From contig JAFEDD010000006.1 of assembly GCA_018241765.1 (NCBI GenBank), forward strand, positions 1 to 64,000: a stretch of DNA of 64,000 bases, written 5' to 3'. Source of the stretch: Pseudomonadota bacterium (lineage in GTDB: Bacteria > Pseudomonadota > Gammaproteobacteria > Burkholderiales > Casimicrobiaceae). Both the position numbers and the translations under genes were made by a program. The notes beneath the pieces are model-generated. The model worked only from the letters and a program-made list of their open reading frames with translations. It searched no databases and was not told where the DNA came from. Positions 25,535 to 34,601 of the stretch are shown piece by piece (within the stretch, counting starts at the first letter, position 1; every line of letters begins with the position of its first letter).

Positions 25535-27127
25535 ATGTTCGCTGACCCGATCAAGGCTGGCCTGGCCGGCGGCTGGCTCCACATCGATGCGTCTGGGTTG
25601 GGGCGCGACGCGACGCTCGAGGCCGATGTCTGCATCATCGGGACGGGGGCGGGTGGCGCGGTTGCCGCTGACGTGCTTTCGGGCACCGGCCTCAAGGTCG
25701 TCATGCTCGAAGAGGGCTTGCTGAAGAGTTCGAGCGACTTTCACATGCTGGAGTCGGAAGCCTACGCCACGCTCTATCAGGAAACCGCGTCGCGCAAGAG
25801 TGCCGACAAGGCGATCGGCATCCTCCAGGGTCGCACGGTGGGCGGCTCGACCACCGTCAACTGGACGACGAGCTTTCGCACACCGTCGGCGACCCTCGCG
25901 TTCTGGCGCGATCGCTACGGTCTGCATGAGCTGACCGACGAGCACATGGACGGGTGGTTCAAGCTTGCCGAACAGTTGACCAACGTCAGCGACTGGACGG
26001 TCGCACCGAACGAAAACAACGCCGTGCTCGAACGCGGCGGGCAGAAACTCGGCATTCCCGTCGAGCACATGAGGCGCAACGTCAAGGGGTGCTACAACCT
26101 CGGCTACTGTGGCGTGGGTTGTCCGACCAATGCCAAGCAGTCGATGCTGTTGACGGCGATTCCGGCAGCGCTTTCGCGCGGCGCCGTGCTGGTCAGTCGC
26201 GCCCGCGCCGATCGACTGATCTGGAAGGGCAACCGCGTCTCTGGTGTCGAATGCAGCGCCATGCGTGGCACCGGCTACGATGCAAGCGAACGGCGGGTGC
26301 GCGTGAGCGCGCGCCACTTCGTCGTTGCCGGTGGCGCCATCAACTCTCCGGCGCTGATGTTGCGATCCCGGCTGCCGGACCCGCACAGCCGCTTGGGACG
26401 GCGCACCTTTCTGCATCCGTCGCTGGTGTCCGGGGCCGACATGGGCGCGAAGGTGGAGGGTTGGGCCGGCGCTCCACAGTCGACCTACAGCGACCACTTC
26501 CTGGGCACCCAACCGATCGACGGCGCCATGGGCTTCAAGCTCGAGATGGCGCCCGTGCATCCGGTGCTCTACGCCATCACGGTCAACGGCATGGCGGCGC
26601 ACCATCGCGCCCGCATCATGAATCTGGCGAATACGCAGGTCATGATTGCGCTATGCCGTGATGGTTTTCACCCGGACAGCGAAGGCGGCGTGGTGACGCT
26701 GCGTGATGACGGTTTTCCGTCGCTCGATTATCCGCTCAATGCGTTCTTCTTCGACGCGGCCAGGCGCGCGCTTCTCGCCATGGCGGAGATCCAGTTCGCC
26801 GCCGGCGCGAAGGAGGTGTTTCCGGTGGATGAGCGGGTCAGCGGTTACCGTAGCTGGGCCGAGGCGAAGGCCGGCCTCTCGGCGCTCGATCTGCGTCCCT
26901 ATTCGACGCGGGTGGCGAGCGCCCACGTGATGGGCGGCTGCATGATGTCCGCGACCGAGAAGGACGGCGTCGTCAACGTCTACGGCCGGCATCATCAGAT
27001 CGAAAACCTGAGCGTCATCGACGGTTCCGTGTTTCCGACCTCGATCGGGGCCAATCCGCAGCTCTCGATCTACGCGCTGAGCTGGCGCAACGCGGCGAAG
27101 CTCGCCGGCGAATTGCATCGGCCGTGA
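25535..27127 (+). CDS. GMC-family FAD-dependent oxidoreductase
   Basis: Flavoprotein of 530 residues. The FAD-binding dinucleotide fold has GTGAGG at 36-41 (ADVCIIGTGAGGAVAADVLS), and the GMC signature region reads TVGGSTTVNWTTSFRTP. The C-terminal catalytic part has SAHVMGGCMM and NLSVIDGSVFPTSIGANPQ. It has four cysteines in a GCYNLGYCGVGCPTNAKQS segment, which recurs in this long-chain-alcohol-oxidase/cholesterol-oxidase-like subgroup. Probable electron acceptor is the membrane chain via a cytochrome. It is operonic with the Tat small subunit and the downstream lipase-like gene. Confidence 0.88.
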   Translation: MFADPIKAGLAGGWLHIDASGLGRDATLEADVCIIGTGAGGAVAADVLSGTGLKVVMLEEGLLKSSSDFHMLESEAYATLYQETASRKSADKAIGILQGRTVGGSTTVNWTTSFRTPSATLAFWRDRYGLHELTDEHMDGWFKLAEQLTNVSDWTVAPNENNAVLERGGQKLGIPVEHMRRNVKGCYNLGYCGVGCPTNAKQSMLLTAIPAALSRGAVLVSRARADRLIWKGNRVSGVECSAMRGTGYDASERRVRVSARHFVVAGGAINSPALMLRSRLPDPHSRLGRRTFLHPSLVSGADMGAKVEGWAGAPQSTYSDHFLGTQPIDGAMGFKLEMAPVHPVLYAITVNGMAAHHRARIMNLANTQVMIALCRDGFHPDSEGGVVTLRDDGFPSLDYPLNAFFFDAARRALLAMAEIQFAAGAKEVFPVDERVSGYRSWAEAKAGLSALDLRPYSTRVASAHVMGGCMMSATEKDGVVNVYGRHHQIENLSVIDGSVFPTSIGANPQLSIYALSWRNAAKLAGELHRP

Positions 27128-27148
27128 GTGCGATCACGCAATGAAACG

Positions 27149-28126
27149 ATGAGCGACAGCAGCGCCCAACGCCCCGTTCCTGCGCATGGCATGCCGATGT
27201 GGGTGTTTGGCCTCGTCTCGCTCGCCGTCGAGCTCGCGCTGTGGGGGTGGTTCCTGGTGTGGCCGCGATGGCGATCGGGTGCATGGTCGATCCCGCAGGC
27301 GCTCCTGCTTTGGCTCGCGGCACCGCTTGCGCTGCGTCTCGTCATCGCCTTGGCAAGCTATGCATTGTCGCGCGTGAAAGGTTCTCCGATCCCGCCGAGC
27401 CTTCGGCTTGGGCCGGTGCAATGGCTGCGGTTTTTTGTCGTCGAGTACGGGCATTTGTGTCTGCAGAACCTGATGCTCATTCCGCTGCGCCCGCTGTTTC
27501 GTACGCCGACGGAGCGGGGTGCGACGGCAGGTGAGGGGCGCGTCGTGTTGCTCCAGCATGGTTATGTGAACAACGGCGCCGTGTGGCACTTCACCGCTCG
27601 CGCGCTCGCTCGTGAAGGTTATCGCGTGTTTGCCTGCGATCAGCCGGTGTTCGCCGACATCGATGCGATGGGGGCGCGGCTCGCCGCTCGCGTCGATGAA
27701 GTGCTGGCACTGACGGGCGCGACGCAACTGACGCTGGTGGCTCACAGCATGGGCGGACTGGTCGCTCGCGCCTACCTGCGCGCATTCGGGGCGGCACGGG
27801 TCGACATGCTGATCACGCTCGGCAGCCCCCATCATGGCACCTGGCATGCGTACTTCGCCAATGGCACGAACGGTCGGCAGATGCGCCCGGGCAACTCTTG
27901 GCTCGAAGCGCTCAACCAATGCCCGCTCACGCTGCCCTGTGTGAGCATCTACAGCGTTCACGATACCGTGATCTCGCCGCAGGCTTCATCGGTGCTCGAA
28001 GGCGCGCACAACGTGCGCCTGAGCGCCGTCGGGCACGTCAGCATGCCGAGTGGTTCGCGCGCCCGTCGGGTACTGCTCGATGCGCTCGCGCGGCGCCTGC
28101 GCGCCGAGAGCGACACGTCGGTGTGA
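27149..28126 (+). CDS. Membrane-anchored alpha/beta-fold lipase/esterase
   Basis: Hydrolase of 325 residues. Two hydrophobic N-terminal helices (about 15-65) precede an alpha/beta-hydrolase domain. The nucleophile elbow is AHSMGGL, the oxyanion region is LLQHGYVNNG, and the late GHVSMP supplies the likely catalytic histidine. It resembles triacylglycerol lipase/permease-associated esterases. The ATG at 27149 is favoured over an upstream alternative start at 27128 that directly abuts the GMC stop. The tight spacing suggests one transcript with the GMC pair. Confidence 0.8.
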   Translation: MSDSSAQRPVPAHGMPMWVFGLVSLAVELALWGWFLVWPRWRSGAWSIPQALLLWLAAPLALRLVIALASYALSRVKGSPIPPSLRLGPVQWLRFFVVEYGHLCLQNLMLIPLRPLFRTPTERGATAGEGRVVLLQHGYVNNGAVWHFTARALAREGYRVFACDQPVFADIDAMGARLAARVDEVLALTGATQLTLVAHSMGGLVARAYLRAFGAARVDMLITLGSPHHGTWHAYFANGTNGRQMRPGNSWLEALNQCPLTLPCVSIYSVHDTVISPQASSVLEGAHNVRLSAVGHVSMPSGSRARRVLLDALARRLRAESDTSV

Positions 28127-28180
28127 CGCTCGGCGTGGCCCTGCTATGCTGGGACGTACGCCATCGACGAGGTTCGCCGA

Positions 28181-29551
28181 GTGAAACACCCGCTGCAACT
28201 GCAATTCCTCGGTGCCACCAACACGGTGACCGGCTCGAAATACCTGTTGCAGGCAGGCGGGCGACGGCTTCTGGTCGATTGCGGGCTCTTTCAGGGCTGG
28301 AAGCAGTTGCGCCTCAAGAATTGGGCGCCGCCGCCGTTTGCCGTGAACTCGCTCGATGCGGTGCTGTTGACACACGCGCACATCGATCACAGTGGTTATC
28401 TGCCGGTGCTTGCCAGGCGCGGCTACCACCACCGCGTGTACTGCAGCCACGGCACGCGGGCGCTGGCCGAAATTCTGCTGGTCGACGCCGCGCATTTGCA
28501 GGAAGAAGAGGCGAACTATGCGAACAAGCATCGCTTCTCGCGCCATCAGCCGGCGCTGCCTCTGTTCACCACGGAGGATGCCCGTGCCGTCTGCCGGCAA
28601 TTCGCCCCGGTGACGTGGCGACGCGCGCTCGAAGTGGCGCCCGGCTTGACCGCCTTGTGGCGCCCGAACGGCCACATTCTCGGTTCCGCCAGCATCGAGG
28701 TGCGATACGCCGGTGTCAGCGTCGCGTTCTCAGGTGATCTCGGTCGCCAGAGTGACCCGTTGATGCGAGCGCCGGAGACGATCGCCGAGGCGGATTATCT
28801 GGTCGTCGAATCGACCTATGGCGACCGTTTGCATCCGACGCAGGACACGGGAGCGACATTGCGCGACATCGTGCGCCGCACGGTCGCGCGCGGCGGCAGC
28901 GTGCTGATTCCAGCGTTCGCCGTGGGGCGCGCACAGCTGGTGCTGCATCATCTCTATCGACTGCGCGAGCGCGGCGAACTACCTGCCGTGCCGATCTACA
29001 TCAACAGTCCGATGGCCATCGATGCCACCGCGATCTATCGCGACTTCGCCGACGAACACCGACTCGACGAGCGCGAATACGCGGCGATGTGCCGCATGGC
29101 GACGTTCGTTCGTACGCCCGAGGAATCGAAGCGCCTGTGCGAGCGCCGAGAGCCGATGATCGTGATTTCGGCGAGCGGGATGGCGACTGGTGGGCGCGTT
29201 TTGCATCATTTGGTGCAGATGGCGCCGGACGAGCGCAATGCGATCGTGTTCACCGGCTTTCAGTCGTCGGGAACGCGTGGCGCCACGCTGGTGGGCGGCG
29301 CTGACGTGGTTCGCATCTTCGGCCAACTGGTGCCCATTCGTGCCGAGGTCTGCAACATCGAGACGATGTCGGCGCACGCGGATCAGGCCGAGTTGCTGCA
29401 ATGGCTCGCTGCGTTCAAGCGCCCGCCGCGGCAGGTGTTCATCACGCACGGCGAACCGGCGGCGGCCGACGCGCTGCGCCAGAAGATCGAGCAGCGCTTC
29501 GGCTGGTCGTGCACGGTGCCGGAATACCGCGACGAGGTCGAACTGGGCTGA
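28181..29551 (+). CDS. MBL-fold beta-CASP nuclease (CPSF-like RNA-processing family)
   Basis: Metallo-hydrolase of 456 residues. The metallo-beta-lactamase motif HAHIDH is at 65-70 and further metal ligands appear in PNGHILGSA and FSGDLG. A beta-CASP domain is followed by ISASGMATGGRVLHHL and a C-terminal RMMBL part with SAHADQAELLQWL and ITHGEP. This is the YsnE/ArtA-like bacterial group of exonuclease-like enzymes related to CPSF-73. It starts with GTG at 28181; no earlier ATG gives a better N-terminus. A terminator follows. Confidence 0.9.
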   Translation: MKHPLQLQFLGATNTVTGSKYLLQAGGRRLLVDCGLFQGWKQLRLKNWAPPPFAVNSLDAVLLTHAHIDHSGYLPVLARRGYHHRVYCSHGTRALAEILLVDAAHLQEEEANYANKHRFSRHQPALPLFTTEDARAVCRQFAPVTWRRALEVAPGLTALWRPNGHILGSASIEVRYAGVSVAFSGDLGRQSDPLMRAPETIAEADYLVVESTYGDRLHPTQDTGATLRDIVRRTVARGGSVLIPAFAVGRAQLVLHHLYRLRERGELPAVPIYINSPMAIDATAIYRDFADEHRLDEREYAAMCRMATFVRTPEESKRLCERREPMIVISASGMATGGRVLHHLVQMAPDERNAIVFTGFQSSGTRGATLVGGADVVRIFGQLVPIRAEVCNIETMSAHADQAELLQWLAAFKRPPRQVFITHGEPAAADALRQKIEQRFGWSCTVPEYRDEVELG

Positions 29552-29569
29552 GGCGGCGGGCAAAAAAAA

Positions 29570-29589
29570 AGCCGACCCGAAGGTCGGCT
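29570..29589. terminator. Bidirectional terminator (GCCGACC/GGTCGGC)
   Basis: An 8-bp stem with a CGAA tetraloop and an A-run on one side lies between the convergent beta-CASP and SWIB genes. The same stem-loop sequence recurs at 36746-36767. Confidence 0.85.
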
Positions 29590-29610
29590 ACCCCGTTTGC
29601 GGTGACGTTG

Positions 29611-30045
29611 TTATTTCAGGTGATTCGAGATCAGCTTGGTCATCTCGAACATCGAGACTTGCGCCTTCTGGAAGAGCTCACGCAGCTTGGCGTCGGCATT
29701 GATCATGCGCTTGTTGACGGCATCCTGCAACTTGTTCTTCTTGATGTACTCCCAGATTTTCTTGGTGACTTCGGTGCGCGGCATCGGCGCATGACCGATG
29801 ATCGCGGCGAGTGTGGCCGATGGCGTCATGGCCTTCATGAAGGCCGCGTTCGGCGTGCGCTTGGCGGCTGGCTTCTTGGCTGCGGCTTTCTTGGCCGGCT
29901 TTTTGGCGGCAGGTTTCTTGGCTGCGGGCTTCGCGGCTGGTTTTTTGGCCGCTGGCTTTTTCGCTGCGGGCTTGGCGGCAGGCTTTTTGGCCGCCGGCTT
30001 TTTCGCTGCGGGTTTTTTGGCTGCGGGTTTCTTGGCGGCTGCCAT
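29611..30045 (-). CDS. SWIB/MDM2-domain protein with histone H1-like Lys/Ala N-terminus
   Basis: Protein of 144 residues. The first 70 consist of repeated KKPAAK-type units (AAAKKPAAKKPAAKKPAAK and so on), as in bacterial histone H1-like proteins. Residues about 75-144 form a SWIB domain (MPRTEVTKKIWEYIKKNKLQ, ending FEMTKLISNHLK). The tail would bind DNA nonspecifically; the SWIB domain is a protein-interaction fold otherwise typical of chromatin remodelling and also found in Chlamydia. The ATG at 30045 follows GGGAGAA. The repeat length is prone to variation between strains. Confidence 0.88.
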   Translation of the reverse strand: MAAAKKPAAKKPAAKKPAAKKPAAKPAAKKPAAKKPAAKPAAKKPAAKKPAKKAAAKKPAAKRTPNAAFMKAMTPSATLAAIIGHAPMPRTEVTKKIWEYIKKNKLQDAVNKRMINADAKLRELFQKAQVSMFEMTKLISNHLK

Positions 30046-30288
30046 AGATGATTCTCCCAATGTCAATCGAATGATTCAGTGCACACAATGTGGTGAAGCT
30101 CGCAGTCGCGTGCTCCGATGTCGCTCTGAGGCACGCCTGCGGGTTCAACGCGGATTAGAAACCAGTTGTCGCGCAGTGCATAGCGAAACGCGTGGCGCCG
30201 CCGCTCGCGGAGGGGTGAGCGTACCGTCTGCGCAACACCCCGCTCGCGATGCTCGGCATTTTCTGGGCCCGGAGCCGTCCTTCGGACG
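30046..30288. promoter_or_regulatory. Upstream region of the SWIB gene
   Basis: About 240 bases between the SWIB start and the 3' end of the acyl-CoA reductase gene, both on the minus strand. No gene or clear promoter hexamers were recognised. A GC-rich palindrome near 30184-30215 (GCCGCCGCTCGCGG) is the only structure seen. Confidence 0.3.
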
Positions 30289-32292
30289 CTAGAAGTGGAT
30301 GCCGCGCATCAGGTTCGACAGCGCGATCTGGTCGGCGGAAGGGCCGACCACCTCGTTCTTCTTGCCCTTCGCGGCGTCGGAATCGCCGAACATGCGGAAG
30401 CTCGTATTCATGACGATCTGCGCGATGCGCGGCGCAAAGGCGTGCAATACCTCGCCGGCGACACCGAGCCGCGTGGCGACGCGCACCGGCTTGTAGACGA
30501 TGGCGCGGATGATCATGTCGGCTGCCTCGTCCGGCTCGAGCGTCGGCACGTTGTTGTAGATCTTGGTCGGCGCGATCATCGGAGTCTTCACCAGCGGCAT
30601 GTTGATCGTGGTGAAACTGATGCCGCGATCGGCGTATTCGGAGGAGGCGCAGCGCGTCCAGGCATCGAGCGCGGCTTTCGAGGCGACGTAGGCGGAGAAG
30701 CGCGGGGCGTTGGTCAGCACGCCGATCGAACTGATGTTGATGACGTGGCCGCGTTTCTGGGCGCTCATGTGGGGCAGCAGGCCCATGGTGATGCGCAGCG
30801 CGCCGAAGTAGTTGACCTGCATCGTCCGCTCGAAGTCGTGGAAGCGGTCATAGCTGCTCTCGAGCGCGCGCCGGATGGAACGACCGGCGTTGTTGACGAG
30901 GATGTCGACGCCGCCGTGCTGGTCGTGAAGCTTCTTGACGAAGGCGGCGCAGCCGAGTTCGTCGGAGACGTCCGCCGCATAGGCGACGATCTTGACGCCG
31001 CGTTTCTTGGCGAGCTTCAGCGTCTCGTCGATCTTTTCCTGATCACGTCCGCACACGATGACGGCCTTGGCGCTGCCCGCTTCGGCGATCTTCAGTGCCG
31101 TGGCCTGCCCGATGCCCGAGGTGCCGCCCGTGATCAGCACGACCTTGCCCTCGACCTGTCCTTTCAGCGTGCGATCGATGAAGAGATCGGGGTCGAGATG
31201 GCGCTCCCAGTAGTCCCACAATCGCCAGGCGTAGGTGTCGAGCTCGGGCACGCGGATCTTGGTGCCTTCGAGCGCCTTCAGCGTGTCGCGGCAGTCGAAG
31301 CGGACGGGGTAGTTGATGAAGCCGAGCACGTCATCGGGAATGCCGAGATCCTTCATCACGGCGGTCTTGATGCGCCGCACCGGGGCCAGCGCCATCATCC
31401 CTTTCATGACGCTCTGCGGGATGAATCCGAACAGCGCGGCGTTGATGCGCATCGTCATCTGCGGGGCGTGCGCGGCGCGGGCGAAGATGTTGAGCGAGTC
31501 GCCGATGCGAAGCGGCGCCGGGTCGGTCAGGTGATAGGCCCGGCGGTTCATCGCCTTGTCGGCTTGGTGGGCGATGTGATCGGTCGCGTCGACGACGAAG
31601 TCGACCGGGACCATGTTGACACGGCCACCTTCGATGCCGATGGTGGGCATCCACGCCGGCAACATCGAGCGCATGCGCTGCAGGAGCTTGAAGAAGTAGT
31701 ACGGGCCGTCGATCTTGTCGATCTCGCCGGTACGTGAGTCGCCGAGCACGATGGCGGGGCGATAGGCGCGCCACGGCATCGAGCAGTGTTCGCGCACGTG
31801 AGCTTCGCTCTCGTGCTTGGTCTGCATGTAGGGGTGATCGAGGTAGTCCTTGGCCTCGTCGAACATGTCCTCGCGGAACACGCCTTCGTAGTTGCCGGCC
31901 ACCGCGATCGAGCTCATGTGATGAAAGAGCCCGGCCTTGATGTCGTTGGCGAGTGCGACGGCGTGCTCGGTGCCCACCACGTTGGCGGCATGATTGGCCT
32001 CCGCCGTCGCCTTCATGTCGTAGACGGCGGCGAGGTGGAAGAAGTGCTTGATCTTGCCGCGAAGCTTTTCGCGCTCGGCGGGCGTCACGCCGAGCAGCGG
32101 TTTGCCGAGGTCACCCGCCACCGGGATGCAACGGCGCTCTGCCTCGGGGCCCCAGAAGTCGAACAGCTTGGCAACCTTGCGCTTGCTCTCCGCACGCACG
32201 AGAAAGTAGACGGTGCTGTTCTTGCGGGTGAGCAGCTTTTTCACGAGACGCTTGCCGATGAAGCCGGTCGCGCCGGTGACGAAGTAGGTCAT
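30289..32292 (-). CDS. Two-domain fatty acyl-CoA reductase (wax-ester type)
   Basis: Protein of 667 residues that is expected to reduce fatty acyl-CoA to the alcohol in two NADPH-dependent steps. The N-terminal extended-SDR/thioester-reductase domain has TGATGFIG at 6-13 and YMQTK (Y155, K159). The C-terminal classical SDR domain has GGTSGIG (about 386-392) and YVASK (Y535, K539). From memory, order and many segments match the Marinobacter alcohol-forming reductase (for example RFHDFERTMQVNYFG and SSIGVLTNAPRFSAYV). AGGAGG precedes the ATG at 32292. It is divergent from a phasin gene, which fits a storage-lipid role. No wax synthase is visible in the window. Confidence 0.9.
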   Translation of the reverse strand: MTYFVTGATGFIGKRLVKKLLTRKNSTVYFLVRAESKRKVAKLFDFWGPEAERRCIPVAGDLGKPLLGVTPAEREKLRGKIKHFFHLAAVYDMKATAEANHAANVVGTEHAVALANDIKAGLFHHMSSIAVAGNYEGVFREDMFDEAKDYLDHPYMQTKHESEAHVREHCSMPWRAYRPAIVLGDSRTGEIDKIDGPYYFFKLLQRMRSMLPAWMPTIGIEGGRVNMVPVDFVVDATDHIAHQADKAMNRRAYHLTDPAPLRIGDSLNIFARAAHAPQMTMRINAALFGFIPQSVMKGMMALAPVRRIKTAVMKDLGIPDDVLGFINYPVRFDCRDTLKALEGTKIRVPELDTYAWRLWDYWERHLDPDLFIDRTLKGQVEGKVVLITGGTSGIGQATALKIAEAGSAKAVIVCGRDQEKIDETLKLAKKRGVKIVAYAADVSDELGCAAFVKKLHDQHGGVDILVNNAGRSIRRALESSYDRFHDFERTMQVNYFGALRITMGLLPHMSAQKRGHVINISSIGVLTNAPRFSAYVASKAALDAWTRCASSEYADRGISFTTINMPLVKTPMIAPTKIYNNVPTLEPDEAADMIIRAIVYKPVRVATRLGVAGEVLHAFAPRIAQIVMNTSFRMFGDSDAAKGKKNEVVGPSADQIALSNLMRGIHF

Positions 32293-32470
32293 GGGGCCTC
32301 CTGGGTTGGAATGACGTGTGACGGGGCAGTGTGCGGTGATCGGTGTGGCGTGGGCGGCTGCGGGGGCTCGCGTGTTGCCCGTTGTCGCGCAAATCCATTC
32401 TAGAGCCAAGCTCCTAGCGAAATCGAGGCTTCTAGGATGCGTGCTCTATGGCGCGCGCATAGAGTGACGA

Positions 32471-32487
32471 CATTGCAATTCGCAATG
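32471..32487. promoter_or_regulatory. Inverted repeat in the phasin leader, possible operator
   Basis: CATTGC, a 5-base spacer and GCAATG form a perfect 6-bp dyad, 17 bases before the phasin ATG. Phasin genes are commonly controlled by a repressor such as PhaR that responds to polymer; that this dyad is its site is conjecture. Confidence 0.35.
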
Positions 32488-32503
32488 CACTGGGAGACAT
32501 ACG

Positions 32504-32989
32504 ATGGTCAAGAAATTCAACAAGGGTGGCGCCTCGGCGGCCGCCGAGAGCAACCTGATCGGCACCGTGAAGGAGTCGTCGAGCCAGATTTGGCTGGCTG
32601 GCCTGGGCGCGTTTGCCAAGGCGCAAGAAGAAGGCAGCAAGGTGTTTGAAGCGCTCGTCAAGGAAGGCGCCGGTCTGCAAAAGAAATTCCGTCAGTTCGC
32701 CGATGCTCAGGTGAGCGACGTCACCAGCGAGGTCTCGGGCAAGATCACCGAGGCGACCAGCAAGGCTGCCGGCGCGTGGGATCGCCTGGAGTCCGTATTC
32801 GAGGAGCGCGTCGGGCGCGCGGTGGGCCGTCTCGGCGTGCCGACCAAGGCCGATATCCAGAAGCTCAGCGAACGCGTCGAGGAGCTGACGCGCCAGGTGC
32901 AGAAGCTGAACGGTGGCAAGGCGGCACCGGCCGCTGCCGCGAAGAAGCCTGTGGCACGCAAGGCGAGCGCCAAGAAGAAGGTCGCTTGA
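32504..32989 (+). CDS. Phasin-family granule-associated protein
   Basis: Protein of 161 residues. A helical phasin domain (about 15-120) contains IWLAGLGAFAKAQEEGSKVF and repeated amphipathic heptads. The Lys/Ala-rich tail AAAKKPVARKASAKKK resembles that of PhaF/PhaI proteins. These coat polyhydroxyalkanoate granules, and PhaF-type tails also bind DNA and help granule segregation. GGGAG precedes the ATG. The terminator at 33066 ends the transcript, so it is monocistronic. Its divergent neighbour is the acyl-CoA reductase gene. Confidence 0.85.
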   Translation: MVKKFNKGGASAAAESNLIGTVKESSSQIWLAGLGAFAKAQEEGSKVFEALVKEGAGLQKKFRQFADAQVSDVTSEVSGKITEATSKAAGAWDRLESVFEERVGRAVGRLGVPTKADIQKLSERVEELTRQVQKLNGGKAAPAAAAKKPVARKASAKKKVA

Positions 32990-33065
32990 TGGCCCGGTGC
33001 GTGATCGGGCGCAGCCACCCTCGTGTGGCGCGTCCGTCATGCGCCGACAAGGCTCCGGTGCAGCA

Positions 33066-33091
33066 AACGGCCACTTCGGTGGCCGTTTTTC
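33066..33091 (+). terminator. Terminator after the phasin gene
   Basis: AACGGCCAC, a TTCG tetraloop, GTGGCCGTT and a T-run form a classical intrinsic terminator 76 bases after the phasin stop. Confidence 0.9.
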
Positions 33092-33172
33092 TCGCGGGCA
33101 GCTGACGACTGCGTTACGCTCGCCGCCATGGTTTGCCTCACGCCGTAGCAACGAATCCGAAATGGAGTGCCC

Positions 33173-34375
33173 ATGAGCCGACCCGAAGATCGTCCCCCCA
33201 TTGCGCTGGCGCTGGCCGGCGGCGGACCGCTCGGCGCGGTCTATGAGGTGGGCGCACTCGCCGCGCTGCATGATGCGCTGCCGACGCTCGATTTCACCAG
33301 GCTCTACGCCTATGTCGGCGTCAGTGCCGGCTCGTTCGTGGCTGCGGGGCTCGCCAACGGCATCACGCCGCGCGAGATGGTGCAGATGTTCATCGAAAAC
33401 GAGGGCGAGGACGGGGATGCACTGGCGCCGTCGGTGTTCATGCGCCCGGCGTTCGCCGAGTATGCGTTGCGGGCAGCCACGCTGCCGGGCGCGCTGACGG
33501 CGGCTGCGTGGGCGGGCATGAAGTCGCTGCGACCGCGCCGCGCGCTCTCCGAGATGCAGCGTCTGGCCGCCGCCATTCCCACCGGACTTTTCGACAACCG
33601 CGCCATCGAGCGCGCGATGCGCACGCTCTTGAGTCGGCGCGGGCGCAGCAACGATTTCCGCGAACTGTCGGCGCATCTGTTCCTGGTGGCCACCGATCTC
33701 GACTCCGGCGAGACGGTCGAGTTTGGCAGCAAGGGACGCGATCACGTGCCCATCTCGCAGGCGGTGCAGGCGAGCGCGGCGCTACCCGGGCTGTACACGC
33801 CGGTGAGGATCGGCGCCCGCTACTACGTCGATGGTGCGCTCAACAAGACGCTGCACGCGTCGAGCGCGCTGGACGCGGGCGCCAAGCTCGTCATTTGCAT
33901 CAATCCGCTGGTTCCCTTCGATGGCACGCTGGCGCGGCACGCGCAGTCGCATCTGGTCGAGAAGGGGCTGCCGACCGTGCTGTCGCAGACCTTCCGCGCG
34001 TTGATCCACTCGCGCATGGCGCGCAGCCTCGCGAGCTACGCCAACACCTATCAGGACGCGCGCCTGATCGTGCTCGAACCGTCGAAGGGCGATGCCGATC
34101 TCTTCTTCTCGAACCTGTTCAGCTACGGCAACCGGCGGCGTCTCGCCGAGCACGCCTACCAGCGTACACGCGAGCAATTGCTCGGCCGCGCCGACACGAT
34201 CGCCGCCGAATTCGCCAAGTACGGCGTGCGGCTGAACCTGGCCGCGCTGCGCGACCCGCATCGGCAACTGTTGCCGACGGCGCGGCGCGAGCGTCGCGGC
34301 GAGACGGGGGCCGTCGTCGCGCGGCTCACCACGACGCTCGACTCGCTCGAAATGGCGTTGGTGGAGCGCGGCTGA
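33173..34375 (+). CDS. Patatin-like phospholipase
   Basis: Lipid acyl hydrolase of 400 residues. The oxyanion-hole motif GGGPLG is at 16-21, the nucleophile elbow GVSAG is at 49-53 (S51), and the catalytic aspartate of the dyad is in YYVDGALN (about 219). A Ser-Asp dyad is characteristic of patatins. The ATG at 33173 is preferred to the in-frame GTG two codons upstream. No signal peptide is seen. It lies between the phasin gene and a TetR regulator on the same strand; a role in membrane or storage-lipid turnover is inferred from context. Confidence 0.88.
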   Translation: MSRPEDRPPIALALAGGGPLGAVYEVGALAALHDALPTLDFTRLYAYVGVSAGSFVAAGLANGITPREMVQMFIENEGEDGDALAPSVFMRPAFAEYALRAATLPGALTAAAWAGMKSLRPRRALSEMQRLAAAIPTGLFDNRAIERAMRTLLSRRGRSNDFRELSAHLFLVATDLDSGETVEFGSKGRDHVPISQAVQASAALPGLYTPVRIGARYYVDGALNKTLHASSALDAGAKLVICINPLVPFDGTLARHAQSHLVEKGLPTVLSQTFRALIHSRMARSLASYANTYQDARLIVLEPSKGDADLFFSNLFSYGNRRRLAEHAYQRTREQLLGRADTIAAEFAKYGVRLNLAALRDPHRQLLPTARRERRGETGAVVARLTTTLDSLEMALVERG

Positions 34376-34379
34376 AGCA

Positions 34380-34497
34380 ACAACTTTTTGGTCAAATGGC
34401 GTCCATGACGGGCTTGGCGGTCGATTTCGTCCGATGTCGAGTTTCATGCTTTTGACGCTCCAAGCCCGTCGTGGACGTCATTTGGCAAAAAAGCTGT
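34380..34497. repeat. Palindromic intergenic repeat, copy B
   Basis: A 118-bp imperfect inverted repeat starting 5 bases after the patatin stop. The left arm contains AAATGGCGTCCATGACGGGC and the right arm the near-complement GCCCGTCGTGGACGTCATTT. The midpoint has ATGTCGAGTT. Same family as copies at 8226, 39904, 44274, 54059 and 62029. Confidence 0.9.
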
Positions 34498-34601
34498 AAG
34501 CACAACGACGCGATGTGCGTGGTGCCTTGCCATGTCGAAGGGCATCTTCGAGAATAGGCGACGCAACGAGCCATCACGAACGACGAACGGAGGACACGCG
34601 A

